A stretch of DNA of 64,000 nt, taken from positions 374,963,331 to 375,027,330 of the forward strand of contig CM042688.1 in assembly GCA_023614405.1 (NCBI GenBank), given 5' to 3'. The translations under genes were made by a program, and so were the position numbers. Source of the DNA: Avena insularis (lineage: Eukaryota; Streptophyta; Magnoliopsida; Poales; Poaceae). Shown in pieces: positions 1 to 12,700 of this stretch. Below the pieces are notes generated by a model. The model was not told where the DNA came from. It made no database searches and was given only the letters and a program-made list of their open reading frames with translations. How positions within the stretch are numbered: the first letter of the stretch is position 1; every line of letters starts with the position of its first letter.

Positions 1-350
1 TTACTCCTCTAGTTGACCGTAAAATTTGAACCACCACGTCGTGTAATGCTCCTGGCCGACCATGTTGTTAAAACGGGACTGCATCCATTGGCTTGCATGT
101 TTTCAATTAGATGCGGTGGACACGAGCATTGCCTGGATTTTAGGATTACTACTGCATGCAATAATTAGCTATAAAGCGAGTAGGTGAAGTTAATTCTCCG
201 AACTAGTACTACTCCGGCCTAGTAATATCGAACACAGGGAGTACCTCAAGTGTGGTTATATGGATGATCAGTTGATGTGACTCTCGACCATGAATTCCTG
301 ACCATATAGCGTATGTTCTACCACCTTTTTTTACTACTACTAGTATTACA
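1..350. other. unassigned left edge
   Basis: No open frame, repeat or element terminus could be recognised here. The composition is ordinary AT-leaning grass intergenic DNA. Confidence 0.5.
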
Positions 351-890
351 TGGACGCTAGCAAAACTCAAAATCTCAATCGTGCGGCAAAATCACACACA
401 CCGACTTCGAAGCATTTCCCGCCTAACCGTTTCAAAAACTTTGAGCCAAAAATCTCCCACCTAGGGAGTACCATTTTTATATTATTATTATTATCAGATG
501 GGCGCTTGTCAAATTCAAAATCTCAATCGAGTGGCAAAACCGCACACCGACTTTGAAGCATTTCTCGCCCCTCCGTTTCAAAAAGTTTGAGGCAAAATCT
601 CCCACTGGGGTCGTACCATTTTTGTATTATTATCAGATGGATGCTTGTCAAATTTAGAATCTCAATCGAGCGGCTAAACCATACACTAACTTTGAAGCAT
701 TTCCCGCCCCTCAGTTTCAAAAACTTTGAGGAAAAATATCCCACAGGGGAAGTACCATTTTTATATTATTGTTAGATGGATGGTCGCCAAATTCAATATC
801 TCTATCAAGCGGCAAAATCACACCGATCTTGAAGCATTTCCCACCCCTTAGTTTCAAAAACTATTGACTTCAAAATTCCGATTCTACCCA
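351..890. repeat. tandem repeat, four diverged units of about 138 bp
   Basis: Units begin near 351, 497, 635 and 775. Each carries the same ordered landmarks: a run like AAATCTCAATCGAG, then GAAGCATTTCCCGCC, then TTTCAAAAACTTTGAGG, then TACCATTTTTATATTATT. The fourth unit is truncated near 890. Units differ by many substitutions and small indels, so the array is old. Small open frames here are by-products of the repeat and carry no recognisable domain. It could be a subterminal array of a DNA transposon or a promoter-type repeat; nothing decides between them. Confidence 0.8.
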
Positions 891-2936
891 TTGTTCTAAC
901 GCACTATGGGCAAGCTAAAGTCGGTAGCTTGGGGGCACGATCCTAATTAATATGTCTGTTCACCTCCTTAGTCCGGATTCGCCAAAAAATTTCCCCGCTG
1001 GGCAAAATCCCAGCCGCCTCTCTCCCACGCCCTAACCTCCATGACCACGATGCGCACCGGCCGGCAGCAATTGCACGGCGGCCGGACCCGCTTGAGCGGC
1101 GGTCTCGTGCACCACCGTCGAGCCGGTTCACCGATGCTCACCCACCGGATTTGGTTCACCAGGTCTCTATGCCATTGCAGCGGAGCTGTGGTGTCGTTCA
1201 CCATGCCGATGGCATCATCGTCCACCCAAGCTCTCCTTCCTAGCCGCCGAAAGCTACCCAACCATACAGGATCCGCTTCACCGGTGTACACCGGACGTGA
1301 TCTAGTTCTGGAAGTTCCATGTCCACCGCTCTAGACTAGCTGCTCGGCCGTCGCCATTCACCGCACTAGATCTGCCTCGCTAATGCTCTCGTCCACCGTG
1401 CTCAAGCCGGCATCAACCACCCAATATCTGCTTCCTCGACGCCAATAGCCACCGCAACCGCAGCACCCTCGGTGACCTGGACGTCACCCGCACGGTACTG
1501 ACGATGCTTAGATGCCTCCCCGACCAAGGTTAACCAAATCTGCAACCTGTTTTTGTTTTGTCAGCAGTATAGAAGGTTCAAGCCTGTCGCAGTGAACTGC
1601 ATTTTTGTCATCGTGCTCGTACATACAAGTCAGTGTGCATGCCTGTTCAAGTACATACAAGGTCTTTAGACATGTTGGTTTGCATGCGCTGCTCTACAAA
1701 TATCAAGTCATGGACATGTCTGTTATTTTGTCATACACATGTTCTTAGCTACTCCATACAACAGTAATTGTCTGCTACCGTGTAATTCTTGCAAAATATG
1801 AAGTCAGCGAAAAATATTAGTGTGGATTCCCGGCTCTACAGTTGCTGAATCTATCTGTTTCGTCCTACGATCAGTTCCTGCTATTATTTCCTCCTTGACA
1901 TCATTCTGCTATCCTATAGTAGCCGTTTAAACTCTTCGTACTAATTCGATTATAATTTTGTTGTTGCCATCTGCTTCTTCAAAAGTTGCATCACTAACTA
2001 TTTCCTTGTTCTTGCATATAGCTCAAAATGGAACAATGAACATGTTGGTTTGCATAGCCTATTCTACAGGTTCGCAAGGGATGCCATTAAGTCCTTATCT
2101 GGTGCTGGTTCATCCTGACTAACTATTCTCTACTATGTAGTTCACTCGTGGTTTGCATTCCTGCTCTAGATGTTCTCTTATGACGCCATTATAATTTCTA
2201 TCTAGTTGATTCTTAGCTATGACAGTAACTACATGCCATTGTGTAGCTCACCGCAAATTCTGAGACACCCAACGACTATGCATTCCAGGAGATTCCACTG
2301 CTTCCATATATATTTGCTGAAATGACCTTGCTTTGTTTATATTTGCTGAAATTCTAAGAAACACTTTGTTTGATTGCTCATTTCATTCTACGCACACTTG
2401 TCTAATGCTTGTTTGTCCTGCTCTACAGGTTCACGAGAGATGCCATTATATCTTGCATCTGGTTCTGGGTCTGGTTCATCCTAAGTCACGACATAACTAT
2501 CCTCTACAATATATAGTTCAATTGTGGTTTCCATTCCTGCTCTACAAGTTCTCGTATGATGCGATTATAATTTCTCTCTGGTTCATTCTTCGTATGACAG
2601 TAACTTCTTGACATTTTGTGTCTCAGCGCAAATTCCGAGTCACCCGACGTCTCTTGCATTTTAGGTATAGAACTGCGTCCATATATATTCGTTGAAATGA
2701 CCTGGCTAGCTTATTTTTGCTGAAATTTTAAGCCACACACACACACATTTTTTGATTGCTCGTTTCACGGTAGGCACACTTGTTTAATGCATGCTTGCTT
2801 GTCCTGTTTGTTTGACGTGTTGGTCAATAATTGAACCATTGACCAGTTGTAAACTCCAGATCATAGCTCCTGTCATATCAGTCAAATGAGTAGTTTGTCT
2901 TGTTTGATGTATTAACTTGTTATTACTTAGTTTCAG
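891..2936. other. non-coding flank with GC-rich block
   Basis: About 960-1530 is GC- and CpG-rich with short overlapping frames on both strands, none resembling a known protein. About 1540-2936 is AT-rich and intron-like, with long T-rich stretches. The pattern of a GC-rich block, a T-rich stretch and then a short candidate exon at 2937-3023 resembles the 5' part of a plant transcription unit or a gene fragment carried by a transposon. I do not recognise it. The flank is cut by the Tat-1 insertion at 3179/3180 and resumes at 24092. Confidence 0.35.
2041..2780. repeat. tandem duplication, offset about 376 bp
   Basis: Two consecutive copies share a series of landmarks in the same order. 'CTACAGGTTC' followed by 'GATGCCATTA' occurs near 2064 and 2424. 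'TCCATATATATT' followed by 'GCTGAAATGACC' or 'GTTGAAATGACC' occurs near 2303 and 2679, and 'GGCACACTTG' or 'CGCACACTTG' closes each copy. The copies differ by scattered substitutions, so this is an old local duplication in non-coding sequence. Confidence 0.7.
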
Positions 2937-3023
2937 GGTGCAATTATTGCTATCGCCACCAAAGAGGGGGCTGCAAGATTATGTCTCTTCCATTGTAGCA
3001 GTCACACTCAAAGGAAGATACAG
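2937..3023 (+). other. candidate exon, 29 codons, unknown product
   Basis: The stretch is preceded by a T-rich tract ending TTTCAG and followed by GTGATC, so it is bounded by an acceptor and a donor consensus. One frame is open through all 87 bases (it begins GAIIAIATKEGAARLC). I do not recognise the peptide. It could be a chance match or a captured host gene fragment. No adjoining exon was found, and a Tat element interrupts the sequence 150 bp downstream. Confidence 0.2.
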
Positions 3024-3174
3024 GTGATCAATTGAGGACTCTGCTATCAACTTGATTGTCAACTGAAATGCCGATTTTTCTTTCCCTTGATTTGATAATA
3101 TTTAATAATTTTAAGAAGTTTGCATTTGATGTAATATCTAGATAAATCGCATAGGCTATGTGTGCATTTAGTTG

Positions 3175-3179
3175 ACGCC
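3175..3179. repeat. target site duplication ACGCC, left copy (Tat-1)
   Basis: ACGCC lies immediately before the 5' LTR. The identical five bases follow the 3' LTR, the length expected for Ty3/gypsy integration. Confidence 0.9.
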
Positions 3180-3699
3180 TATTGGGGATATACTTTCCGG
3201 GTATCATCATAGTTCCTCACTGACCAGGGTGGCCCACTTTGGGTTAGAGCATTGCTTCATGGGCGGCCCAGTCAGGGAGAGAAGACGGAGTCCAATCTGG
3301 CTACGGGAAGGCCCAGAAGACTTACTGACTTAGGCCCGTAATGTTACTTGTAGTTCAAGATGTACTCTGTAACAGACTCTTAGTCATAGCCGGATAGATC
3401 TCTCCTGTAAACCCTAGGCCGGATATCTATATAAGCCGTCCTAGGGAGAGCCTTTAGGGCATCAGATAACACCCAATACTTTAGACCCTCAACTCGCACA
3501 AGTGAAACCCTTGTAACCCATATTCTGGCACTGCCGTATTATTGGATTGCTAGTAGGAGTAGGATTCGTCCAAAGCCTGCGGATTCGAACCTAGGTAAAC
3601 TTGTGTGCTCACCGTCCCGGAATACCGTACGTCTCACCCCCTCTCTTCCGCACGCCTCGAGGACCCCCTCATGGCGTACTTGTCATCACTCTGACGACA
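3180..3699 (+). repeat. 5' LTR of Tat-1
   Basis: It aligns end to end with 23572-24091. It starts TATTGGGGATATAC where the 3' LTR has TGTTGGGG, so the canonical TG start is mutated. It ends GACGACA. A TATA-like box lies at 3428-3435. The last 29 bases contain the probable gag start codon at 3671. Confidence 0.93.
3428..3435 (+). promoter_or_regulatory. TATA box of Tat-1 5' LTR
   Basis: TATATAAG lies in the second half of the U3/R part of the LTR and is repeated at the same place in the 3' LTR (near 23820). It is the likely promoter of the genomic RNA. Confidence 0.6.
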
Positions 3700-5938
3700 G
3701 TTGGCGCCGACCGTGGGGAAAGTGAGCTTTGGATCTGCATTCCGAGCGGAATCTGCAAGAATCAGAATCGGCGAGACCATCGCCGTCGGTTGCATCCTCT
3801 ACGCCAGCGACGTCCCTCTCATCGTTCTCGACGAGACTTGGATTCTGGCAAAGGAGGCCGTGACTGCCTACACAATCATGTCTTTTGGCGAGATCGATGT
3901 TTACATCGGTTTCGGTGAACCTGCCCAACCCACCCTAGCGGTGATGATAGAGGCAAAATAATTTTATGGGTCCCCTTTGTCCGCAGGGGCGGTAGAGTTC
4001 CGGATCTCAGAAAACCCTAATCCCACCCAGCCCGCACCAGTTGCGGAGATAGTGGAGAAAACCGAACCTGAAGAAGACCTAGCGGTCAACGTCGGATCTA
4101 GAGTGGATCTCCCCGGAGGAGCCAAATCCCAGATCGACCCACCCATGGAAGTCGAAATCCAGGAGGAGCGTATCAACGACACTGATTCCGGCTCTGATGA
4201 TGCCGGAACAGACAGGCCTTTCCTAAGGTACACACTACGAAGTATGATACTGCAAGGCGAAAGCCTAGATGCAATCCTCGAGACCATCAAAAGTTTCGAT
4301 ATGGCTGATCGTGAAAGCCGCAGCTACCTCAGGAAGAACGCGTCGCACTTCGTCGGATACGTGGGATCCTGATCCGGCTCTGCCGATGCTGGAGAAAACA
4401 CCGACTCGGTGCTGGAGGTAATTGGAACAAACGCCGACGTACCCGCATCCTCGGATGAGTCGATGACGTCAGCAGATTTCCGAAAGTTCTCAGCGGAATA
4501 TGAAGTGGAGTACAACTCCAAAGCTTGAGAAGAAGGAGAAGCCATGGATGAAGGATCCAGGGAACACTCTCCCAAAGGGCAGGATGACATGGACGTCGAA
4601 GATAATCCCGAAGTCCAAATGTCCGAAAGTACCGATCAAAGCTTGACTCCGGGAAACGGACCCAAAGCCATCTTTGCTACCGGCGCTGCCAAGAAGGCAA
4701 AGAAGAAGAACAAGAAAAAGAAGACCCCGGCAAAAGACCCTCTAACAGAGGAGGTGATTGCTGAGGAATACGAAGAAGACTCGGATGGAGCACTTATCCC
4801 AGACGAGCTGAAAAAAGAAGCATCGGTGGATGGACACGTGATCACTGAAGGTGCGCGTAAACTCATCAATGCCGCATTAGCCACACCTATCCCTACAGCT
4901 GCAGAACTTACTGCAGATGAGCTGGATGAAAGGGCCCAGGCCCTCGAAGCGCGTCGTCAACAACTCCTTGATGAAGCCAAAAACATCGAGGTGGAGAAGA
5001 AGCACATGTCAAACAAGGAGTACATGTCTCGTCTGCATCAGAAGACACGGAAGCGTCACATAGATGACAACCAATTCCCACGTGTCCGTGCCGTCCTTTT
5101 TTGAAATGAGATGGGGAAGCCACGGAAAGATAGCAACAGAGATTGTGTATACCCAACACCAGTACAAAATACCGTGGCAGCCCGAGAAATTCTATCGGCT
5201 AATCCAGGACCAAAGGAGATCCGTTTGGGTATCAAGCTACTCAACAGGGGACTGGAGCAGCAAAAGGTCGCCCTGTCCGGAAGTCAAAAACTAGTCTCAG
5301 ATGCTGACCAATGTCGCACTGATTCGGCATGGGCTGGTGTAAGACCCCATTATGTTCCGGAGCAGTATTATCGCCCCGAACGACGGGAAGACAACTATTC
5401 GAGAACCGGATCTTCAGGACATCATCACAAAACCACACGCGGTTGGGGCAATGTCGCACCAGCGGCCGAGAAATACGCCATCGCTGCCCTGAATCCGACG
5501 AGTCCTCCCCGACGAGAATCTAAGGATCGAAGGGGAGAAGATAAAGAGAAACGTCGGGAGGAGGTCGTCAGAGAATGCCGCCTCCTAGACATGAGAACCG
5601 TCTGGCTGAGCCTCACTATGGTGGGAACGACGGACAAAGGAACGACGGAAACCATACAGGTACAAGCCGGCAGAGGGCTCGTTGTAGTCAAGACCCTCCC
5701 TAGAATCGGAATAATGACGTTCTGTACGGAGGCCGGCGATCAGCCGGAAACTACCCCACTGCACCACTCTCTCCACCACACAGTTATCACAACGGCCCCC
5801 ACGGAGGTCAAGGAGGACATGGCGGAGGAGGTGGTGGCAGAAGCCGAAGTCCGGCTCCAAGCCACCGCAACCACAGCCGGCATTCGGGACGATCCCTATC
5901 CCCGAACGATGCAAGGCATAGGATCAACTCCAACATAG
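3671..5938 (+). pseudogene. gag: gag amino-terminal region of Tat-1 (broken)
   Basis: This is the long, poorly conserved amino-terminal part of a Tat gag polyprotein, which would form the virus-like particle. Reading probably starts at ATG 3671 inside the LTR and passes through the primer binding site. In this copy a TGA eight codons in stops that frame. The coding trace resumes at 3701-3961, shifts frame to 3977-4372, and continues through 4544-5104 and 5111-5938. Visible features are acidic stretches, a lysine-rich block (AKKAKKKNKKKK, near 4690) and a helical, probably coiled-coil segment rich in E, A and R around 4915-5020. Copies 1b and 1c carry the same protein, which confirms the reading. 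At least three stops and several frameshifts make it non-functional. Confidence 0.7.
3702..3719 (+). other. primer binding site of Tat-1
   Basis: The site starts TGGCGCCGACCGTGGGG two bases after the LTR end, complementary to a tRNA 3' end (TGG pairs with CCA). Tat-4 has the close variant TGGCGCCCACCATGGGG. The tRNA species was not identified with certainty. Confidence 0.75.
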
Positions 5939-6864
5939 AGGCTCGGCGCTACGAAAATGATGACGTGTACGTGGGCCCAAAATGCTTCGGACCACGCATC
6001 CGAGCTACAAAGTTCCTGGAAGGATTTGCTATCTCAAGACATATTCAAGCCTACGACGGCATTGCTCGGCCAGACACCTGGTTACAGGATTTCTTCCAAG
6101 CTTGCTGCATCGCCAAAGGTGGAAATAGCCTGGTCGCAACTCGATATCTCCCACTCATGCTGAGGAAGACGGCACGATCATGGCTCAATGAGCTTCCGAC
6201 GAACACCATCCACAACTGGTATGATTTACAAAGTGCGTTCTTTCGGAATTTCGAAGGCACATATCGGAGGCCCTGTATGGTTGCAGACCTACAGCGTTGC
6301 ACCCAGAAAGCCGGAGAAACTTGCCGGGATTACCTCGGATGATGGATCGACACCAAGAACTCCTGCGAAGGAGTAAACGATCAAACTACAATTGAAGCTT
6401 TCATCGCAGGTCTCCCAATTGGTTTACTGCGCCATTGCTTGGAGTGTGACAAGGTTACTGATCTAGGAGAAATGATAGAAACAACGAGCAAGTATGTAGA
6501 TGCTGACGAAAATGCAGAGGGATTACTCAATGCCCTGGCTGTGCCTCAGTCGGTAAAACAACCAAAGCAACAAGCCCAGAAGCGCAAAAATACCTCGGAC
6601 GAAAAACCCAACGCGGAGACACCGGTAGTCACTACTGTTTCCGGGTCTGGAGGACGAGGAGGACGTGGCGGAGGCCATGGGCGTGGCCATGGGACATCAA
6701 GGGTCCAAGGTAGGGGAGAGCAACAACTAGGCAAAACCTACACTTGGGCCGACATCGCCAATAACCCATGTGTGCATCATTTGGACGCCAATGGGGGCTC
6801 ATCCCACACCAACGCTGAATGTCGTTTTAACGACGACATCAAGAGAGATGATACCGTGGGCTAG
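5939..6864 (+). pseudogene. gag: gag core (retrotrans_gag) of Tat-1
   Basis: 5965-6342 encodes the retrotransposon gag core, with the typical run of LPLMLRKTARSWLNELP, then WYDLQSAFFRNF and GTYRRP. A TGA near 6343 breaks it and the frame resumes at 6439-6864. That part holds a glycine/arginine-rich stretch (GGRGGRGGGHGRGHG, near 6655-6690) and a Cys/His cluster (NPCVHH ... HTNAEC, 6765-6825), resembling the nucleic-acid-binding knuckle of Tat gag proteins. Copy 1c has lost most of this second half by deletion. Confidence 0.8.
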
Positions 6865-7800
6865 AAAGCTAAGCGGAAGAAGGGAAAGAAAAATCCCGAA
6901 AAAGACAAAGAGACCAAGGAAGATTCCGACATGGAGGAAGCCGACGCTTCAAATCCCAAGTCGGAAGGGAAGAAAACTTTTCCCACCAAGAAGGACACTT
7001 ACGTCACCTTCCTCGGATCTCAACCAGCAAAGGTCAAGAAAGCAGTTCTCCACGAGCTCAACGCAATAGTTCTGGCTGTCCCTCAGTATCTGGACTGGTC
7101 GGAAGTAGCAATAACGTTTGACCGCGCTGATCATCCTCCTAAGCTACATAGGCAAGGAAAATACGCCTTAATCGTCAATCCACTTATTGATGGTTATGGT
7201 TTCTCTAAGACCCTCATGGATGGTGGTAGCAGCATCAATATTCTCTATGTCGAAACGCTACGCCGGATGAAGATCTCGGAAACACAGCTGAACCACAGCT
7301 CTGTGATCTTTCACGGAGTTGTCCCAAGAAGACAGGCTAATTCCCTGGGAGAGATCACTTTGGATGTTACTTTTGGAACACCAAAAAATTATCGGACGGA
7401 GGCACTTTCCTTCGAAGTGGTCCAGTTCAAGAGCGCATACCATGCTATATTCGGACGTCCAGCTTACTAGGATTTTATAGCTCGTCCGTGTTACATTTAC
7501 AATATGATGAAAATTCCAGGTCCCAACGGCGTAATCACCATCAGGGGAGACCCGAAGAAGGCGCGATAATGCGAGGATGGAAATGCCGCCTTTGCCGAAG
7601 CCGTGTTGCACGCCCAGGAGTACCAGGAGATCAAGAAGAGCATAGATCCGTCCAAGATGCCTGCGACAAAGAAGGAGGTGACAAAGCCAAATCCGGAGTT
7701 CAAGGCATCAGAAGAGACGAAGACGACACCGTTGAAGGATGACGACCCCTCCAAGGTGACCCAGATAGGCGTAGGCCTAAGTAGCGCATAGGAAAGCACG
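6865..7800 (+). pseudogene. aspartic protease region of Tat-1 pol
   Basis: 6931-7470 is open and includes the retropepsin-like active-site motif DGGSSINILY near 7218-7247, where the usual DTG/DSG is DGG, as is common in Tat elements. It is followed by a beta-rich segment with FGTPKNY. A stop at 7468-7470 interrupts a frame that in copy 1c continues (LDFMARPCYIYNMMKIPG). Further stops at about 7567 and 7789 break the linker to reverse transcriptase. The enzyme would process the Gag-Pol polyprotein inside the particle; here it is not expressible as one chain. Confidence 0.8.
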
Positions 7801-8058
7801 CTCGTCAAGTTCCTCCAAGCAAATCAAGATATCTTTGCATGGCAGCCATCTGACATGACCGGAGTACCTCGGGAACTTGCCGAGCACTCTCTAAATGTAA
7901 ACCCGAACGGTAAACCCGTCAAACAGTCCTTACGACGGTTTCGTGATGAAAAGCGTAAGGCAATAGCTAAGGAACTAGCGCGACTCGAGTTAGCCGGATT
8001 CATACAAGAAGTCATCCATACTGATTGGTCGGCCAACCCTGTAATGGTCCCTGAAAAG
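7801..8058 (+). pseudogene. reverse transcriptase of Tat-1, first part (split by Copia)
   Basis: This starts near the conserved 'WQPSDMTGVPRELAEH' and runs through the fingers segment (RLELAGFIQEV, WSANPVMVP). The frame is cut at 8058 by the Copia insertion and resumes at 16369 with the KKDTTDLRMCVDY segment. The five bases AAAAG at 8054-8058 are the Copia target duplication. Confidence 0.9.
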
Positions 8059-9765
8059 TGTTGGGTCCGCAGCATAGAAAACAAAAAATTTCCTACGGTG
8101 TGAACTACACGTGAAGATCTATCTACTAGGTACAAAGCAATGGGTGGACATACATCCAACAAGAACTTACCCTCGTAGACAACAAGCTTTGTTAACGAGT
8201 AGGAACTCGTGGTTGATGTAGTCGTACACTTGCCGATCTCAAGATCGTGATGAAGTCTAGCAGGTCCGGCTCCAGCACGTCTATCAGATCCAGCTCCAGC
8301 ACCACCAAGTCCAGCACCGCAAAGCAGCAGTGCATCCATGATCGCACACACGTCCGGTACCCTGACAACCTCCGTCCCTCGCTCCAGCAAATCAGCGGAA
8401 GCAGCAACTCTTTTCTAGATAAAGCCACCGGGAACATGTATCTCGCTAATCCGAGACCATGGGGGAATAATACTAGAGGGGGAGAGAGATCCTTCACAAG
8501 GAGGTGTGTATGAGAAGTGAGGAGGGGGTGGCCTTTTATAGGAGGAGGGTGCGTGCCCCTCCTTCATGGTCGGCGCATGGAGGAGGTGTCTCTTCACCTC
8601 CTCCATTCATGTGGTGGTAACTCCCTCCACATAAATTTGCCCCTTCACATTCTCTTTTAAAGTCTCCACTTTAAATGCATTAAATTTCTCCAAATTTAAT
8701 GCTCTCTCATTTAATAAAACTCTTTTATTATTTTTATTCAGAATTTTGTTAATTACTTTAATTAACAAACATTCACATAAAACCCCCTGCACCATTTCAA
8801 TATTACATGCAGAACCAATTTCAGCAATTTCACCCGAAACAGTTTTGGTGTCTATTGAAATAATTCCAGCGCTTTCTTAAATCTTTATCTGAAACATATT
8901 TGCTCCAAATGGTGTCGGTATCCCTTAAGTGTGTCACCCTACGGTTCACGAATAATGCAGACATGATCGAGACCCCTCTCCGATCAATAATCAGCAGCGG
9001 GACCTGGAGATCCATACTGACTCCTACACATTCAACGACGACTTCTGTGATCGTGAGAACATTTAACGCTAGTAACTAAATCCCTTTGTCCCACGATATA
9101 TTACATGTCCGAGATTCGATCATGGGTATCTCCATACCTAGTTTGATCTCGTTACCGACATGCACTCTTTTCTCGTTCTCGTGATATAACATTCTAGTGA
9201 TCACATCACTTGCTTGCAAGCTATTTCAATATGATATCACCAAGAGGGCCTAGAGTATATATATCCGTCATCGGGATGGACAAATCCCACTCTTGATCCA
9301 TGAGCCTCAACATAACACCTTCAGAAAGTAATCGAACCCACCTTTATAGTCACCCTGTTACGGTGTGACGTTTGATGTTATCAAGATACTCTTCCGGTGT
9401 TAGCAATTAACATGATCTCATGGTCTAAGGATAAAGATTACTTCGTATGATGTTATAGCAATATAAACATAATGACTTGATCATAATGCTATACTTCGGA
9501 TGAATGTTCATCACATCATTCCACCAATGGTGTGACCTTGTTATTAACAACATCCAATGTCCATGATCAGGAAACCTTGATCATCTTGTTAATCAACAAG
9601 CTAGTCTATAAGAGAGGCATAACTAGGAACCCTTTTTGGTTATTAAACACACATGTATTGATGTTTTCGATCAATACAATTATAACATGCAAAATAAACA
9701 TTTATCATAAACATGGAATAAGATAATAACCACTTTATTATTTCCTCTCGGGCATATTCCCTTCA
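8059..9765 (-). repeat. Copia 3' LTR (left)
   Basis: It aligns along its length with 14674-16368, including the purine/pyrimidine block and the strongly AT-rich stretch near 8640-8800. It is followed at 9766 by CTCCCACTTG, the complement of the polypurine tract. Short open frames inside both LTRs are coincident non-coding sequence. Confidence 0.93.
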
Positions 9766-12700
9766 GTCTCCCACTTGCACTAGAGTCAATAATCTAGTTT
9801 GAAAAACTTTGCGTATTGAACACCTATGGCTTTCTGGTGTTGCATATACGCTATTGCTAGTGGTTAACATAATCTCCATATCTAACAATTTTAGGTCCGT
9901 GTGTATTTGCATGTCTTTGCGTCTCTACGCATCACTAATTCTCAAATGAGATGGCATTGTATAAATTTGGTCCTTTGGTGAGACCTTTAGTTCGTTCGGC
10001 TCAAAATATGTTGATATTATTGTCACACAATATATCTTCATAGTATTAGCCCACTTTGAACCACACCTAGTTTGATAACAAACTACTTAACACAAATGCC
10101 CTCCTTTGCTACTACTATAGCAGTTATATACTTAGCCTTTTGTTGTAGTATCCGTCACAATATCTCAACTTTGGAACTCATCCAAATCCATCATGGAACA
10201 TCCTTTCCATTATATTGTGCCACCCATAGTCTAAATTGAGATAAATTTAATTTGTATATTGTGACAAAACTAGTATCAATGTAACACTTTACAATGAACT
10301 ACCTGTAACTATTTGTCACTTATACATTATATATTCTTAGTTCTTCCAAAGCTCATAAGAATATCTTTACTATTGTCCAATGATCATCTTATGAATCATT
10401 CTGGTATATGCTCATAACATTTAGAGCATAGGACATTCTGGATATATACATATCATGGTATAATCGATCAAAATCTTCATGTGATTTTACTCACCAAGTG
10501 TCAAAACACTTGAATCTTGATACAATTCTTTCCATGCAGCAAGAACCTTTCTTGTTGTTTCCATATTGAACTCTTTCAATATCTCATATATGTATGTCTG
10601 GCACAACCATATTTGCGCCTTAATCTATCCATATAGATATTGATGCCAAATATTCCTGGTTTGCCCAAGTCTTTCATCGAAATCTTATTTTAATGAAATT
10701 CTTAACTTGTGTCAATACAAGATACATCATTTCCAATCAACAATATGTCCTCTACATAATGTATTAGAAATATGTCTCAGCGCTCCCACTTAATTTCTTG
10801 CAAATGCAAGCATCTTCATCATCTCCGATGAATTTAAACTCTTTTAATAGTTTCATCATGGTGAAGATTCCAACTCCGCTATGCTTACTTCAACTATTGA
10901 TGTTTACATGCCCTTTTAGCACCCTTTGAATTAACAAAACCCTTCGGACGATGTCATGTACATGTCCTAGGTTACTGTTCTATTAGAAGAACCTTGTTTT
11001 GTTTATTCAACTACCATATACCAAATTATATGTAGTTGTTGCTACATTAATCCTTCAAGACTATATATCGCTATGAAAGATCAAGTCTTGTCATAGTCAA
11101 CTCCTTGAACATTGTCGTAAACTTCTTTCCGACATGTTGACTATTTCATAGATGTTAAACATCCATGTCTTATTTCTTTATAGATCCAAACATGATCGAT
11201 AGGCTTCACGCCTTTCTGGAGGGTCTTCCAAGTTTAGAAACTTGATTTCTCGTGTATGGATACTATCACGGATTCTATGACTTCTAGTCATTTTATGGAG
11301 TCAGGGCCCATCATCGCTTCTTTGCATGTAGTCGGTTCATCATTGTCAAAACAATAATGACTTGCTTATCAAATCACACTATTTGATCCTTACCGACCCA
11401 CACGGTTCAATAGGAACTCTAATCTCCGAGATCACACCCTTTGTAATCACGGGAGCCATGAGCATTGTGGCTGCCACCGGAAAACTTTTCGGCGCTGCGC
11501 TACTTAGCACATATAGCTAAGGTTCAACAACCTTATCAAAGTTCTATTGTCCTCCCACTTAACTTTTCACGAAAAGTTCCTTCTCAAGAAACTTGACGTT
11601 CCAAGCGACAAACTCTTTTGTTCTCGGTGTTATGGAGAAATTCCCAACAAATTCTTTGGGATAACCTACAAAGACGTGCTTATCCGACTTTGGTTGTAAA
11701 CATTTTACTTATGCATAGCATACCAAAATTTAAGAAACGACAATTCGGGTTTTATCCCAAACCATAACTCATATGGTGTCATTTCAATGGATCACGATGG
11801 TGCTCTTTTCAGTGTAAAAGCGGTAGTCTCTAAAGCTTCAATCTTTAAAACATAATGGCAGTTTTATAAATGACACCTTTGATCTTACCATGTCAAACAT
11901 GGTTTGATTTCATCTCTCGAATATGCCATACTCCTATGGTTTATCGGGAAACACAAATCATGGTACAATTCCTCAAGTCTTAGGTGTTTTTGCTAAACAT
12001 GTAACTCAAATATCCTCCTTTATGATCGAATCATAAACTCTTTATTTTCTTGTTACAATGATTTTCCACTTCATCTTGAAAGTCTTTGAACAATTTTCAA
12101 ATGTTTCATACTTCTTCCTTATGAAGTAAATATACAGATATATTCACTCAAATTTTTCGGAGAAAGCATATGAACCAAAAAGATCCATCGCATATGGCTA
12201 CACATAATGGACTATGCACATCAGCATGCACAATTTCCAATAAGCTAGTCATCTGTTCCTCTTTGGCCTATGAACGGAGTTTCAATTATCTTGAGGAAAG
12301 TCTCACATGCGTCAATTGATCAAAATCAAGGACTCCAAAATTCCATCAACATGGAGTTTCTTCATGTTTTCTTTCAAATATAATTCAAACAGCGATGTCA
12401 CTTCATAAGTGATCTTTCAATCATTTGTCTTGCGACATTTTAGCAATAGTGTTTATGGATGTGATTTCTCCAACTAGACTTGTAAAAGTTCATCCATCCT
12501 TTATGGAATACGGTAATTATTTGAACAGCCATTGTTCTCATGATACGGGAACAAAATAACAATTATTTAAACAAATCTTGAAGGCTTGGTTTGATGACAA
12601 TGAAAAACACAATAACACTTTATTTGTTTTCAATGAACATCATCACTCATTCTCTTGCTGGTTACTTAGGCCATTGTAGATCATGAATTGCGTTGTCCTG

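Noticed and set aside
943..1334. Overlapping frames on both strands in the GC-rich left flank
   Set aside because: None has a recognisable domain, and opposite-strand frames overlap, as expected in GC-rich DNA with few stops.
1..3179. The missing left end of the CACTA transposon
   Set aside because: I searched for CACTACAAGAAA-type sequence and did not find it. The transposon may extend beyond the window or be truncated.
8192..8606. Frames in the Copia LTRs, also seen at 14805-15240
   Set aside because: Both LTRs show them because they are copies; the frames differ by indels and hit no known domain.
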